DNA of 64,000 bases, taken from Cladorrhinum sp. PSN259. Lineage: Eukaryota; Ascomycota; Sordariomycetes; Sordariales; Podosporaceae. Positions 9,825-21,300 of this stretch are shown here, one piece after another; position 1 is the stretch's first letter; each line of letters opens with the position of its first letter. The translations under genes and the position numbers were made by a program. Location: positions 19,631 to 83,630 of the forward strand of contig MU867143.1 in assembly GCA_033725935.1 (NCBI GenBank), given 5' to 3'. The notes beneath the pieces were generated by a model. The model did not search any database. It was not told the origin of the DNA and worked only from the letters and a program-made list of their open reading frames with translations.

Positions 9825-10610
9825 ATGGCTACTACGGGCTCCGACACCAACACCGGCATTTATGCCAACAACTACACTTCGGGTTGGGTACAAGGCGATT
9901 CAAAACATCCAGGGTCTATGCAACATCACGCCGTACAGTTTCCATACTCCATCGGCGGGCGGCAGTTTTTCTACGGGCAGAATTTGATCGACCGATCCTG
10001 GTATACCCGGGAGTTGCTTGCCGGTGGCAAGATGGACCCCGAAAAGGCAGCCAGCATCTGGGGCAGCCCTTACAAGATTCAATTCCCCTTTACTATCGGA
10101 GACCGCGTATTCTTCTATGGGCAGGATCAGGGTTCGAAACGTTGGTTTATCCAAGAGCTGCTACCCGATGGCAAGATGGGCGGGTCCGAGACGGCTAGCG
10201 GTTCCTGGGGCAGCGCTTATGGGGTTCAATTCCCCTTCACTGTTGGAGGCCGTGTGTTCTTTTACGGGCAGAATCTGGAGTCGCACTACTGGTTCATCCA
10301 GGAGCTGCTGCCCGATGGCAAGATGGGCTCCGAGACGGCCAAAGGTTTCTGGAACAATGCTTACGCGGTTCAATTCCCCTTCACTCTTGGAAACCGCGTG
10401 TTTCTTTACGGGCAGAACCAGGATTCGGCCTACTGGTTCATCCAGGAGCTGCTACCCTATGGCAAGATGGGCTCTGAGACGGATAACGGCCACTGGAGCA
10501 GGTGTTATAATATTCAGTTCCCCTTTACCATTGGAAGCGACGTCTTCTACTATGGCCTGGACGTAAAGACGAACCACTGGTTCATCCAGCGATTAATCCA
10601 GCGCGTTTAG
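9825..10610 (+). CDS. Five-repeat lectin-like protein
   Basis: A single exon of 261 codons. After about 33 N-terminal residues it consists of five consecutive repeats of 48-49 residues, the last one short. The repeat core is QFPFTIGGRVFFYGQN, then YWFIQELLPDGKMGSET and a G.W...Y linker. No signal peptide or membrane segment is seen, so it is probably cytosolic or released without a classical signal. Five repeats of about 47 residues are the architecture of tachylectin-2-type five-bladed beta-propeller lectins, so a sugar-binding propeller is a reasonable structural guess, but I do not recognise the sequence family. An in-frame ATG at 9774 would add 17 residues; 9825 has the better context (A at -3, G at +4). 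A decayed sixth repeat follows the stop codon. Confidence 0.65.
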   Translation: MATTGSDTNTGIYANNYTSGWVQGDSKHPGSMQHHAVQFPYSIGGRQFFYGQNLIDRSWYTRELLAGGKMDPEKAASIWGSPYKIQFPFTIGDRVFFYGQDQGSKRWFIQELLPDGKMGGSETASGSWGSAYGVQFPFTVGGRVFFYGQNLESHYWFIQELLPDGKMGSETAKGFWNNAYAVQFPFTLGNRVFLYGQNQDSAYWFIQELLPYGKMGSETDNGHWSRCYNIQFPFTIGSDVFYYGLDVKTNHWFIQRLIQRV

Positions 10611-10735
10611 AAAGACGGTAAAGCAGGACACTAGTTACAAGGCATTTTTGGCAGAAACGTACGGGCGGGTATTCTTACTAGTTCATCCAGGGGTTACTCA
10701 ACGTCTTGTGGCACTCACGGCCTTCGGCGGACACG
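10611..10735 (+). pseudogene. Decayed sixth repeat downstream of the lectin-like gene
   Basis: Directly after the stop the DNA still resembles the repeat unit: AAAGACGGTAAAG corresponds to the DGKMG region, and ACTAGTTCATCCAGG at about 10678 corresponds to ACTGGTTCATCCAGG (YWFIQ) with TGG changed to TAG. The repeat array therefore once extended further, or this is a partly duplicated unit that decayed. Confidence 0.45.
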
Positions 10736-10747
10736 AATAGATGGGCT

Positions 10748-10880
10748 GGGGGGGGGGGGGGGGGGGGGGGGGGGGCGGTGGGGGGGGGGGGGGGTGGGAG
10801 GGGGGGGGGGGGGGGGCATATTTGTTTTTTTTTTTGGTGATGGCGAATTGTGTTACTAAAATATGGGTANNNNNNNNNNC

Positions 10881-10921
<41 letters not shown>

Positions 10922-10937
10922 CCCCCCCCCCCCCCCG

Positions 10938-10973
<36 letters not shown>
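10748..10973. other. Assembly gap (10 N) between poly-G and poly-C tracts
   Basis: A poly-G-rich tract (about 10748-10815) and a poly-C-rich tract (about 10882-10972) flank a run of ten N at 10870-10879. Sequencing or polishing failure at homopolymers explains this better than biology. True length and content here are unknown, and any open frame through it is spurious. Confidence 0.85.
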
Positions 10974-10974
<1 letters not shown>

Positions 10975-10975
<1 letters not shown>

Positions 10976-11720
10976 AGGGCGAGAGAGGCGGGTTGGTTAA
11001 GTACGACAGCTCTGTAGGACCATATTTCTAGATAGTTAAGGGATTCGCACTGTGTCTTAAGAAATTAGTGCTACCAATTGCTTTTTGATAGTACTTAGTG
11101 CCGCCACTAGGGCACCCATATACCCCGTTTCAATATCTGTGAGAATGATTAAAAAAAACCGATGCTGAGCAATACCTTAACATCTATTTTTTCTTCTTTT
11201 ATATATGTCGACTCTTAAGCTCCGCTGCAATATCCCTAATCTGCATATGTACGAAATATATCTTGTCAATAGAAATCTCTTACTATCGGAGCGCAAAGCT
11301 ACAGTAGGTAGCTTGCCATAATCTTATTGCTAAGATCTCATTTATTACTTTAATGTTCCCGCACCCAAGAATTGGCTTAAATCATTGAGAGCCTTAGTGC
11401 CTTGTTATTGGGCGGGGCTGCCCCACCAACGTTTCTAGAACTCCGTCGATATAGTTACCTATTACCTGATTGGCTAGCATAACCCTAAATTGCCACACTA
11501 CAGCAAAAGAGTAAGCCTGAATCTCTTTCGCCGACCAGTAAAGGTTTGCTAGAACACTCAGGAATACCAGGAAAGATTAAGAAAGACAGAGAATGCGCTA
11601 GTCGTTAGAACTGCGTTCACATTCGCTATTAATAGTATAATAGAAGACGGAGAAGCATCCAGTAGGTTCGAATTGCGTCAATATTAGCAAATAATAATAC
11701 AATCTCTTCTACTTCAGATT
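10975..11720. other. Intergenic stretch, nothing recognised
   Basis: AT-rich sequence with no protein-like frame. The 3' part is the promoter region of the small heat shock gene. Confidence 0.4.
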
Positions 11721-11724
11721 GCTC

Positions 11725-11748
11725 AGAACCTTCGAGAGGTCGAATTCT
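11725..11748 (+). promoter_or_regulatory. Candidate heat shock element
   Basis: The stretch reads AGAAC-CTTCG-AGAGG, three alternating nGAAn/nTTCn-type boxes (the third degenerate), followed closely by GAATTC. It lies about 110 bases upstream of the Hsp20 start, the kind of site bound by Hsf1 trimers. Confidence 0.4.
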
Positions 11749-11838
11749 GACAGCCGCAAAAGTATTTATTCCTGCCTCACCACCCTCAGACATCTCATCC
11801 TCTGCAGTTCATCAGACAGACAAACCAGTAAACAAAGC

Positions 11839-12594
11839 ATGCGAACCTACATAACAGCAAGCAGAAAGCCATCGCAACTCTTCCGGCGACTCACCCATTT
11901 ACCAAAATACCACTACCACCAACACCGCAGCCTCTCCACAAATCCACCGGTTCTCTCTAAAATCAACAACAACAACATGTCTCCCTGGAACCCTTACCAC
12001 AACACGAGCTCCCCCGGTTTCTCCCCCCTCTTCCGCTTGCTCGACGACTTTGACAAATACACCCAAAGCGCTTTCGGCGGAAATAACCTCTTCCCCGCAA
12101 GCTCCATGTCGAGCAGAATGGGTTCCTTCAGTCCTAAATTCGACATAACCGAGCACGAGAATCATTACCTCCTGCAAGGCGAGCTCCCGGGCGTGCCGCA
12201 AGAGAACATCGTAATCGAGTTTACGGATCCGCACACTATGCTTATCCGTGGGCACGTCCAGCATGAGAGGACAGAAGGGGATGCGAGCATGGCAAGATTA
12301 GAAGCCGGGAAGGAGCAGGGGCGGATTGAGAGTGCTGAGGGGGAGAAGGGCAATAGTGAGACAGCGGTTGAAAGTCATCGGCAGCACGAGGAGGGAAATA
12401 AAAAAGGGGAGAGTAGTAAGCCGAAGGCTAAGTACTGGTTAAGTGAGAGGTCGTATGGCGAATTCTCGAGGGTGTTTAGCTTCCCTAAGGGGGTAAACCA
12501 GGATACAGTAGAGGCGAAGCTAGAGAATGGATTATTGAACATTATGGTGCCGAAGGTGGAGAAGAAGGGCGGGAGAAAAATTGAGATCAACTAG
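11839..12594 (+). CDS. Small heat shock protein, Hsp20/alpha-crystallin family (Hsp30-like)
   Basis: ATP-independent holdase chaperone that binds unfolding proteins under heat stress. The alpha-crystallin domain starts near residue 100 (KFDITEHENHYLLQGELPGV), has PHTMLIRGHV, and continues after an insertion to FSRVFSFPKGVN and LENGLLNIMVPKVEKK. The insertion of roughly 65 charged residues (Glu, Lys, Ser, Gln) in mid-domain is usual in fungal Hsp30 proteins. The ATG at 11839 gives a 46-residue extension rich in Arg, His and Ser (RKPSQLFRRLTHLP, HRSLSTNP), like a mitochondrial presequence. A second in-frame ATG at 11977 (MSPWNPYH) matches the usual start of cytosolic Hsp30. Both forms may be made. 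A candidate heat shock element lies upstream. Confidence 0.9.
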   Translation: MRTYITASRKPSQLFRRLTHLPKYHYHQHRSLSTNPPVLSKINNNNMSPWNPYHNTSSPGFSPLFRLLDDFDKYTQSAFGGNNLFPASSMSSRMGSFSPKFDITEHENHYLLQGELPGVPQENIVIEFTDPHTMLIRGHVQHERTEGDASMARLEAGKEQGRIESAEGEKGNSETAVESHRQHEEGNKKGESSKPKAKYWLSERSYGEFSRVFSFPKGVNQDTVEAKLENGLLNIMVPKVEKKGGRKIEIN

Positions 12595-12784
12595 GAAAGT
12601 TATGCGGGCTAAGTCTCAGGAGAAAACTTGAAGATTAAAGAGGATATATATGGAAAGGCGTGGTAACGATTGGATGCTTAGTAAAGTGGTTTTATTATTA
12701 TTTTTAGCGGTCTAGTAGAGGTAAATTCTTTTGATAAAAAAAATAAAGAAATAGAAAAAAATATATATATAAAAAATGAAACAC

Positions 12785-13640
12785 TTTCTAGTATTATAAC
12801 CCTAACGAGCGGACGGATAAGGTGAGGATTCCGAAAACTGTGAATCTCATTGAGTGTTGACATCTGGTGCTCCCACGCGCTTCCGGCGTTGTATCCCGGC
12901 TCGCCCAAATGCTTCATCTTCTTCAGTGCGACTCGGAGAGGCTCCCGGCTTGCAACTCGTCTCAGTTGTATGTTCTCTCCCTGTCCCTCCTTGCGTACCG
13001 TGACGAAATGATCTTGGTGGAGGATTAGCTCAAAGACAATGCTGAAATGGACGTCGCGATAACTAGAACCTCTGGATGTAAATGGCAAGATGCACTCAGC
13101 CGTTAGGTCGTATATGAGCTTCTGATCGGTGAACACCAGCGGGTCAAACATGTATTGGTCGTCGCGGAACCTGAACATGACGTCCTCCCATCTGCTGTCA
13201 TAGAAGACGTTCAGCCAAGGGACGTGCCCAGGAAAGCATTTGCGCGTATCACCATCGCGCCCTTTGCAAGCCATTGGCTGGACGGGAAGTTTATCGTCCG
13301 TCATGTCATGTGCTTGGCAAGACCGCACGATTGACCACCGGGTCACTGACTGAGCAGCCTGAGCCGTCTCCATAGACCGGCGCTAGAAATATTTTTCTTG
13401 CGTGCCGAGAAACGAAGGTGACGAGAACGTCCGAGAGGTTTGGCGAAGGACGGCTCGAATGCGGTCGATGGTGGCAAGCTGCTCAATCCGTCCGGCCGGC
13501 AAGAATCGTTTGGGCTGCAGCAAGCACGACCAGATGGACATCTGGACCTCCTTGCGGAGCAGTTTGAGTTCAGCTTCCCCTTCATTTTCCGGCCGGAATT
13601 TGCGAAAGCACGAAAATAAAGATGCCCGTCATTGATGTCG
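12785..13640 (-). pseudogene. Truncated protein-kinase-like gene
   Basis: The minus strand reads, with breaks, as the N-terminal region and first kinase lobe of a fungal serine/threonine kinase-like protein: RKFRPENEGEAELKLLRK, CFPGHVPWLNVFYD, LPFTSRGSSYRDVHFS, VALKKMKHL (VAIK-type lysine) and FRNPHLIRPLV. Sequence ends at the beta-4 region near 12790; no catalytic HRD or DFG motif follows, and the DNA turns to A/T runs. A TAG (complement of 13383-13385) interrupts the frame before SMETAQ, and TGA and frame changes occur near 13600-13640. The product would have no kinase activity. Confidence 0.6.
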
Positions 13641-14300
13641 GTAGCAAGTTCGCCCACCCCTCGACCCTCGTCGACTTCTGGTGGGCACTCTCTGCCAACA
13701 TCCATGTCGTCAAACACTGGGAGGGGTTTACCCTGTATCGAAACTCTTGTTAAACCCCCATCGCTCCCTGATACTTCACTGGAAAAGCTTTCTATATCGC
13801 CTTCTGCTGGCTTCTAGAAAGACTGTAGCCCCATCGTCAAGCTCATAAGAAACTGAAGGTGCTGCTTGATGTTCCGCTCCATCAGCCGTTTCCTTGACAT
13901 TTTGGCGCTCGGTGCTTCCTTACCAGTAGGTGGGGTTCGAGTTGCACTGTCCTGAGGTGATGTCGCTTCCTCAACATCCGTTCGGGGGCGTTGTGCGATG
14001 CTCTGCGCCGGCTAGGCCTCATGGTGCCGCTTCGTGGGCTCAGTGTCGAGTTTTTTTTGCTGGGTAGCTCGAGAAGCTCTGGCTTTAGCCGTGTTCACAC
14101 GCTTATTCACCGCCTTGTAGCAAAGCGGACATAGATCGGGTCGGCGTCTGGCCTTACCCCTGCAGCTGGCAATAATAGCTTCTTTGGAAGAGTCAGTGAG
14201 AACCCCGGCGTGATGTTTTTTATGTTGGCCTCAAATGCAGCTGGAGTATGACCCTCCAACAAACAAGAGCATAACACTGCGGCATAGTAAGAACATCAGA
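13640..14300 (-). pseudogene. Decayed zinc-finger-type protein (acuF-like C2H2 class)
   Basis: Reading minus strand from 14290, one frame gives HAGVLTDSSKEAIIASCRG, RRRPDLCPLCYKAVNKRV, KKLDTEPTKRHHEA, MSRKRLMERNIKQHLQFL and a neighbouring frame gives APSVSYELDDGATVFLEA. This order recalls the C-terminal part of fungal NACHT- or acuF-type C2H2 proteins found near HET and kinase-like genes. Stops at QHKKHHAG and after HHEA, plus frame slips, make it non-functional. It ends just before the kinase-like relic; whether they were one gene is unclear. Confidence 0.45.
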
Positions 14301-14998
14301 AAGAGCTAAATGGACGTCACCACCTGCGTTTGCTGAAAACTGCGGCAACTACTTCATCCCACATCATCTGCTGGACTCCCTATAATTCCTCACAATTCTC
14401 CAGCGCCATATTATACTGCCCATCGATCATGTGTTGCAAAGGGACTCTAGTCACATGTTCTTAGCCATCGTTGTTGGTGGTCCTGCGCTGTGTATCCATT
14501 CAATTGCCGGCATATTTACCATTTTATGCGTACCTATAATTGCTAGATAGCCGATCCAGGGTTGCTAACGGCAGTCATAGGCCGGTCAAAGAGTTGGAAG
14601 GTCTAGTAACGCGGATGCTGGAAATGCCGGTTCACATAAACTTTTGATGTGTCTCCCGCAGCTTCAGCACTAACGCTTGTATAACCTCATCGTGACCACC
14701 TCGGACTTTAGGACTTGTGACGAGAGGGCACTGTCTGGTTGTCAGCGAAGCCCTGGAGTCTTGGCGTTGAGGGGCTGAATGTTAAAGATTAGATTCGGAC
14801 TAGACTTAAAATCCTTACATCACACTGAACCGTGCGGTGCTGCCTGGACTGTGGCTTCGTCGCAGTCAAATTCTTTAATCCGCATCTCTGCCCTGAAACC
14901 TGCCGTATCTCGCTCTCTCCTAACTTGCAGCCAATTTATCCATCCAGACAATCTGGCTTTTGTAACGCCCTCTGTTCCCAAGCTCAGATAGCCTCGAA
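14300..14998. other. Intergenic stretch, no gene recognised
   Basis: No protein-like reading over any length. It separates divergent pseudogenes; part of it may be an older remnant of the zinc-finger relic. Confidence 0.35.
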
Positions 14999-16146
14999 AT
15001 GCCAACCGTGGGCCGCAGCCAGCGGCGAGTCGGCGAGGGCAATGCAAGCGCGTCAAAAGCCGCACCGAGCAGCAATCCCACCCCGAAAGAGCGATCCCAA
15101 CAAGCCAAAAGCGACATGAACAAGCGTCCGCCGAATTCTTTTCTCATATTCAGGCGCCTACCAGCCGAGCTCCGCATCCACATCTGGGAGCTTTCGCACT
15201 CTGCCGTAATCGGGCACGGGTTAATTCACAACATCTCTCAAAAGCGCAAATACGATCGGTTCATCACGGACGGACACAACGCCGCGGCACGCGCGATTCT
15301 GTCTGTGGACCGCGAGAGCCGCCACGTCGCCTTGAAGGCCCTTCCAGACGCCGTCCCCCATCCGAACGGCAAGGGTGTCATTCGCGCAAACCTGGAGCGC
15401 GATATATTCCTGGTGTGCGACAGGACGGTCTCCGCCTGGCATAACTCCTTTGAGTTGTCTCGGGACCCGTTCTCGCAGCGCGTGCGTAACTTGGGCGTTA
15501 GTATTGGGACCCTCCCTTCATTAATGGCGGTGCATTTCCATGTCTCAAGAGCCTTTATTTTGTGGTTGAAGACAGCCGCTTTACCACCAAGGAGCTTCGT
15601 TGGTGCGCCTACGAGGACGCCAAGTCTTCCGCCACCATCTCGTTCAAACATGTGGTGGACGCCAGCGGTCGCGGCCCAGCCAGGGATCCCCGCTGGTTTT
15701 CGCCCACGGATCTAGACTCCAACCCAGAGAAGTTGCCTGCGCGCAGCCGTGCTTACCGACAAATATACTGCTGGTCTGGTGTCGACGCACTCTACGGCCC
15801 TGCAGAGAGCAAGCTCCCCTGGGACCATCTGCAAAGAATGCAGGGCGTGCTGGAGTTGCGGTGCTGGCGACTTGGGCGCGAGGATCCCGACCTGTGCCGC
15901 TTGCTCGGCAGAGGTTACGAGACGGTCGACATGCCAACTTGGCCGCTGGTCGAATGGGGTGAGCACGGGTTGGGTCGGCTAGAAAAAGTTCTTTCGTGGA
16001 ATGGCAACGAGGACGAATGGGAAGACACGGACTGTGAACGGGACGCCAGCGATGAGGAGGTGCCGGAGGTGCCGGACGAGTCCGATAAAAGCAGCGAGTA
16101 CAGCCCCAAAGGATCTCGGGCCTGGAATAAACGTTGGGGTTATTGA
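14999..16146 (+). pseudogene. 2EXR-domain protein with one frameshift
   Basis: The ATG at 14999 opens a frame with the fungal 2EXR domain (residues about 47-110: FLIFRRLPAELRIHIWELS, LSVDRESRHVALKAL) and a conserved middle. Near 15540 one base is missing: before it the frame reads SLMAVHF, after it the next frame continues SLYFVVEDSRFTTKEL and runs to an acidic tail and stop at 16144-16146. Without the slip the protein would be about 380 residues, normal for the family, whose function is unknown. A sequencing error is a real alternative, since everything else is open. Confidence 0.7.
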
Positions 16147-18339
16147 TTTACGCTGTTATTCATGATCAACCTAGCTATTGACCCTCCCCCCCCCTCCCCT
16201 CGGTAGCCTGGGCAGACCTACGCCACGATCCGTAAGCACGGCATTGTCCTGCTAGGCGCCCAAGGCGCGTAGTAACCCTCGATGAGCTCTGCTGCGCGTT
16301 AAAGGTAGTGCGCCTAGTTTTCTGGGCGAGCGGGCCCGTAGCGGGTAGCCGGTAATGAATAGGCGGTCTCATGGGGTTGATGGGCGGTGCCAGGCGGCCT
16401 TGTGCGTCCAATAACGTTGATGAATAGGTTCATGCTGTGCTGTCGGTGAGTGGGCTGGCGGATATAGTGTACCTCGAGATTGAGGGGGTAAAGGAATTGA
16501 GTATGTTAACATAAAAGATGTGCTGCTGAGACCAAGTTGAAATCGATAAGGTAACGGATTTTGATCTCCAAAAGGCCTGGCGCTATTTTACTAATCTACT
16601 GCAATAACGTGAATACAACAATAGCAATTGTGAGTGCCCAGACTTGTCTTATATAACCGGGCTGTTTACCCCTAAAAAATCCTGGTAGACGACCTCAGGA
16701 GTGTCAAGTTGACTACAGAAAAACTAGCAACGAAATTCGTGGAAAAAGCATACGGTGGTGAAGAGACTAAAAGCGCGCGCAGTGACTGTCTCGGAGCCTC
16801 ACCGGACCGATCGGCATGACCTCAAGAACTCCATTAGATCCAAGTTTTCAGGTAGCCCACTTAACTTTTACAGATTATCCTGCCGAGCAGGTATATGTGT
16901 ATGTAGGCTAAGGACAGCGCGAGTTCTTCACCTTAACACACACCGAGCGGAGACGTAAATGTCAGCTCAAACTATTTCCAAGCCAAGGGCTAATACCAGT
17001 ACCCATAGCTCTTGGATAATGTCGGCCCGATCTGGGAACATTCCCGTTCCTGTTCCATGGAATTGGTAATAAGCATCCTGGTTATTCCCAGGCTCATATC
17101 AAGTCAAAATATATTAAACAACAGCTCTCATGTGGAGTTTTCAGCCCTGTGGAAAGTGGTAACATGCCAGGTTCGGATGGACTCAACTGTAGGACTGACA
17201 GCAGTTAATACGCACTTGACCAAAGTAAATATTTTTTTTCTTTTTAAAGTATATCTTTCTTTTATTATATTTTCGTTTCATATGTTAAGTTTAATAAATT
17301 CCATAGCCATATACCATCCCTTCAACTCAGGAAGGAAGCTAAGCAACCAAGGAAGGAATTCAACCATTACTCTTTTTTATCGATTTGGTAGATTTGCCCA
17401 TTTCGGGGCAAAGGGCTCATAATCGTATAGCTGTGTGGCTCTCGTAGCTGTGTGGGAGGGCCAATATACAGAGGCTTTTTCAAATGCGGTTAAATATAGT
17501 TAAAATATCACTGTCTTGGGATTTGCTTTCAGTCAGCCCAATGAAGCTAAGAAAAGCGACCGATCCTGATGCATGCCTTTCCACTCTACACTAAGCACTC
17601 TACTCCGTAGATACCCAAGAATAGTTCTAACACTTTATTGCATAGCACCTCCCTAGGCTGCTGTCTCATGATGTGTTAGAGTTAGAAGGTGCGTCTAGGA
17701 GCGATGACGAAAGTAGGGCCCACAGATTTTGAGTATTTGTGGGAGGCCAGCAGAGCAGCCCATAAAACTTGTTGAACATTAAGCATCCTTACTACTGTTC
17801 ATTCGATGGCGGTTACATTTCCCAGGGCGATTCGTCTTGTGAGACTTGAAATGACTGCCCAGCCGCCGTAGCTGACCCAAACAAAGACCCACGGAAATCG
17901 ATGACATCCCGAATCATGTTCTAGCCCCCTTGAGTTCACATTTGGCCAGTCGGAACAATTCGTCCGCTATTTGAGAGGTGGGGAGGGTGGAGTCCTGTCG
18001 CATTCCAGCTGGTCTCTGTTAGGGGCTATTGACATGCACAGGCGCCAACATCGAAGGATGCAAGAATGGCCTTCTCATGTTGGGCAGAGATGAATTCGAC
18101 AAAGTCTCAACACCATACCACACAGAGTCTAGACGAGCTCTCCTCTACCGGCTCACAATGCTGCATCCGTCTTCCCCGAGGGGGGGCCGAGGCAGGCATC
18201 GATTTCGGGGTCGGTTTCGGCGGCTTTATATGCACGTCCACATGGTCGCGAGACTCATTCGCCGACATCAATAACTGCCTACTTGCGACGGGACTGGGCG
18301 TACTGGACAGTAAACGAAAAAATCGAGCCCTCAGCTGAA
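16147..18339. other. 2.2-kb intergenic region, no gene recognised
   Basis: It holds short open frames only, T-rich stretches near 17225-17290, and nothing resembling a known protein or transposon. The last part upstream of 18340 contains CTTTATATGC near 18222, a possible TATA box for the Tc-toxin-like gene. Confidence 0.4.
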
Positions 18340-21300
18340 ATGGCGACCCAGACTGGTGGTGTGTCTCTCCCATACCAGGGTCGCGGTAGAGAGGTGAGAA
18401 ATCCTCACAAAGAACATCCCATCGTGCTCCGGGGCCGTTCCTAACTGATCGGCTTGTCATTTGGGCAGCAATCTAATAAGGGTGATACAAACCGAAACGT
18501 AGCTGGTGAAGTTCGTGGTTCGAAACCCAGTGCTGGATCGACAGACACGAATGGTGCAGCCTCGACTGGTCAAAATGCCCCATCGCGTTTGACACCAGAA
18601 GGTAGTGACCAACATTCGGTGCGCGAGAGGTTTGATGTGGATCTGCAAACATGGGGTGTCTCGTTTCGCCTGCCGATTCACACATCTCCAGGTCGCAACG
18701 GTTTTGGACCGTCCTTGTCTCTCGTCCACAACTCCGGATGCGCCAGTGCCAATGGAATTTTCGGCGCAGGATGGAATCTCAAAGGCGCAGAGAGCATTCG
18801 CAGCAAGACGGCGCTGGCCATTCCCACATATGACGATGATGAGGACATATTTGTGCATTCAAGCGTTCGGGACCTCGTGCCTGTGGTGCAGGCAAGCAAC
18901 CTGGGCGATGGCAGGGCGCTTGTTGAATGGGATGAAACCGATGCAGACATCGCCAACTACCGTGTGAGGCTTTACCGTGCGCGCTACGAATCTGCATCGT
19001 CTCCTATGCGCATCGAACGCTGGACAAGGTTGAGCCATCGCAGTACCGACGCGTGGCATACGATTTGGAAGACGATCGCGCCTGACAACATGGTGACAAT
19101 CTATGGCTCTGCTTCCACTTCGCGCATCGGTACCAGAGGTGACGTTGGTGGCAATGAGTTGGTCTTTGCGTGGTTGGCGACGGACATTTATGATGGATAT
19201 GGGAACGGGATGTCGTTTTCCTACCGACAGGAGTCCCTGTCGAAGAACCCCACCGACGCTCAGCGTTATTTGCACTCGATCAAGTACGGCAACAAGAAGC
19301 CCAACCGTGACTTGGAGTCATGGGCGTGGATCCCGGAGGATCCAGGCTGTTTGGAAGACTCTCAGTCACCTTCTAGGTGGGCGTTTGAGGTGATCTTCGA
19401 CTATGGGGGCTATGCCGGGGAGCTCACCAGCAGTCAACAAGTTTCGAACCAAGTGCAAGAATGGGCGCTGCGTCCCGATCCTTTTTCCGACTACAGAAGT
19501 GGGTTTGAGATTCGTACCCGTCGCAGGTGCGAGCGAGTGCTCATGTTCCATCATTTTGAGCAGAAACTAGGACAGCGCGACTACCTGGTTGCCGCGACAG
19601 ACTTTTCGTACGAGATCAACTCCAGGTCTGGTGTCTCGGAACTGGTGTCGGTCGCCCATTGTGGCTACCAGATGAGCCCGTCCTCGGGTAAGCCCACCCA
19701 AGGCAGATTGCCACCCTTCACGTTCAAGTACCAGAAGGTGCAGGACCTTTCCTGTTTGCCGGTGGAGGAGATAGAAATTGGTGTCGCCGGCTCGACCGCG
19801 CCTGGACACCAGTGGGTGGATCTCAACGGCGAGGGCGCACCTGGGCTCCTGGCCACAGTAGCAGGCGGAGCGTGGTATTACTGCCCCAACAACAGCAACG
19901 ACACGAATCTGGAAATTGGACAGCCTTCGGTGGTCTCCCATATTCCATCACTTTCCGACTCGACGGAATGGACCTTGGTCGACCTTGCGGGGGACGGTAG
20001 ACTGAAGTTTTTTTCTTCTTCGGCCGACTTCAACTTGCACGGGTTCCATCAAAGGGAGGAGAAGCATGGCGGTGAGGACACATGGTCCAATTTTGTGCCT
20101 CTTGCTTCATACCCGACGGACATGGGCGCGCGTGGCGGCTGCAGAATCAAGGAGATGTCTTTTGTCGCTTGCGACATGACCGGTGACCGACATAACCGGT
20201 CCAGGCACATCAGATCTCATGTATCTCCCACCGGAGGGAGGCTTGCATGTCTACTACAACCAGTCGGGAAACTCTTGGAGCGACGTTGAAGTCCTGGACT
20301 CGTTCCCCGCTCTCGACAGCAACTGCAGCGTTGATATCTTTGACATTGGCGGTCGCGGCACCCAGTGTCTGGTCTGGACACCTGGCCGACCTGGAGCGGA
20401 TGCTGGGTCAACGACATTGCGCTTCATAGACCTCATGGGTGGACGCAAGCCCGGAATGCTCGCGGCTTGTGATAACGGTATGGGCTCCGAGGTGGCTCTT
20501 GCCTACCGGTCCTCGAAGCACTATTTCTTGGACGATCAGCGAGCCGGAAGACCGTGGACGACGAAGCTCCCCTTCCCCATGCACTGTGTTGAGCGAATGG
20601 TGACAACGGATCATGTCTCAGGGACATGTTGTACTCGGCGCTTCGCTTACCACAACGGGTCCTATGATGTCTCTGAACGACAGTTTCACGGCTTCCAGAT
20701 GGTGGAGGAGTGGGATGCCGAAGGCCCCACCGGCGCTTCATTGCTGATCGGCCACGGGCTCCTTCACCGACCTCCAGCACACACCAAGACCTGGTATTAC
20801 GTTGGGTCCGAGGACATCGATGGCGATGAGCAGGCACGCCACCTCTGGGGCGCATTTGAGGCCGACGTAAACCCCCGGAACGGTCCGTTGCCGGGTGCTC
20901 AGATGCCTTCGCAGCCGCCCCTGACTGGTGAGGAGCATGAAGACCCCCATCGAGCTCTAGCGGGTCACCAACGCCGTCAGGAGATTTTCAGCGACGACGC
21001 ATCTTCCAAATGCAACCTGCCATACGTCGTCTCACAACAGACATACGAAGTCGTCATGCGGCAGTCCACTTGTCGTGCCCTGCAATCCAAGTATGCGAGT
21101 TTCAGGGTGAACGGCCGCGAGGAGCTCTCGTCGCACTATGAGAGAGGACTCGGGGATCCCAAGACGCAGCACACGATGACGTTGGAGACGGATGATTGGG
21201 GCAATATCTGCAAACAAATCGTCATCAATTATGGGAAGATGGCAAGCCAGCTTGAGACAGAACATGATCGACAGAAGCAACAAGACGCTTTCATCCTCTA

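Noticed and set aside
10741..11031. Poly-Gly/poly-Pro frame
   Set aside because: It crosses homopolymers and an N gap.
17012..17422. 136-codon plus-strand frame in the intergenic region
   Set aside because: No family resemblance, T-rich, odd amino-acid use, no promoter or intron evidence.
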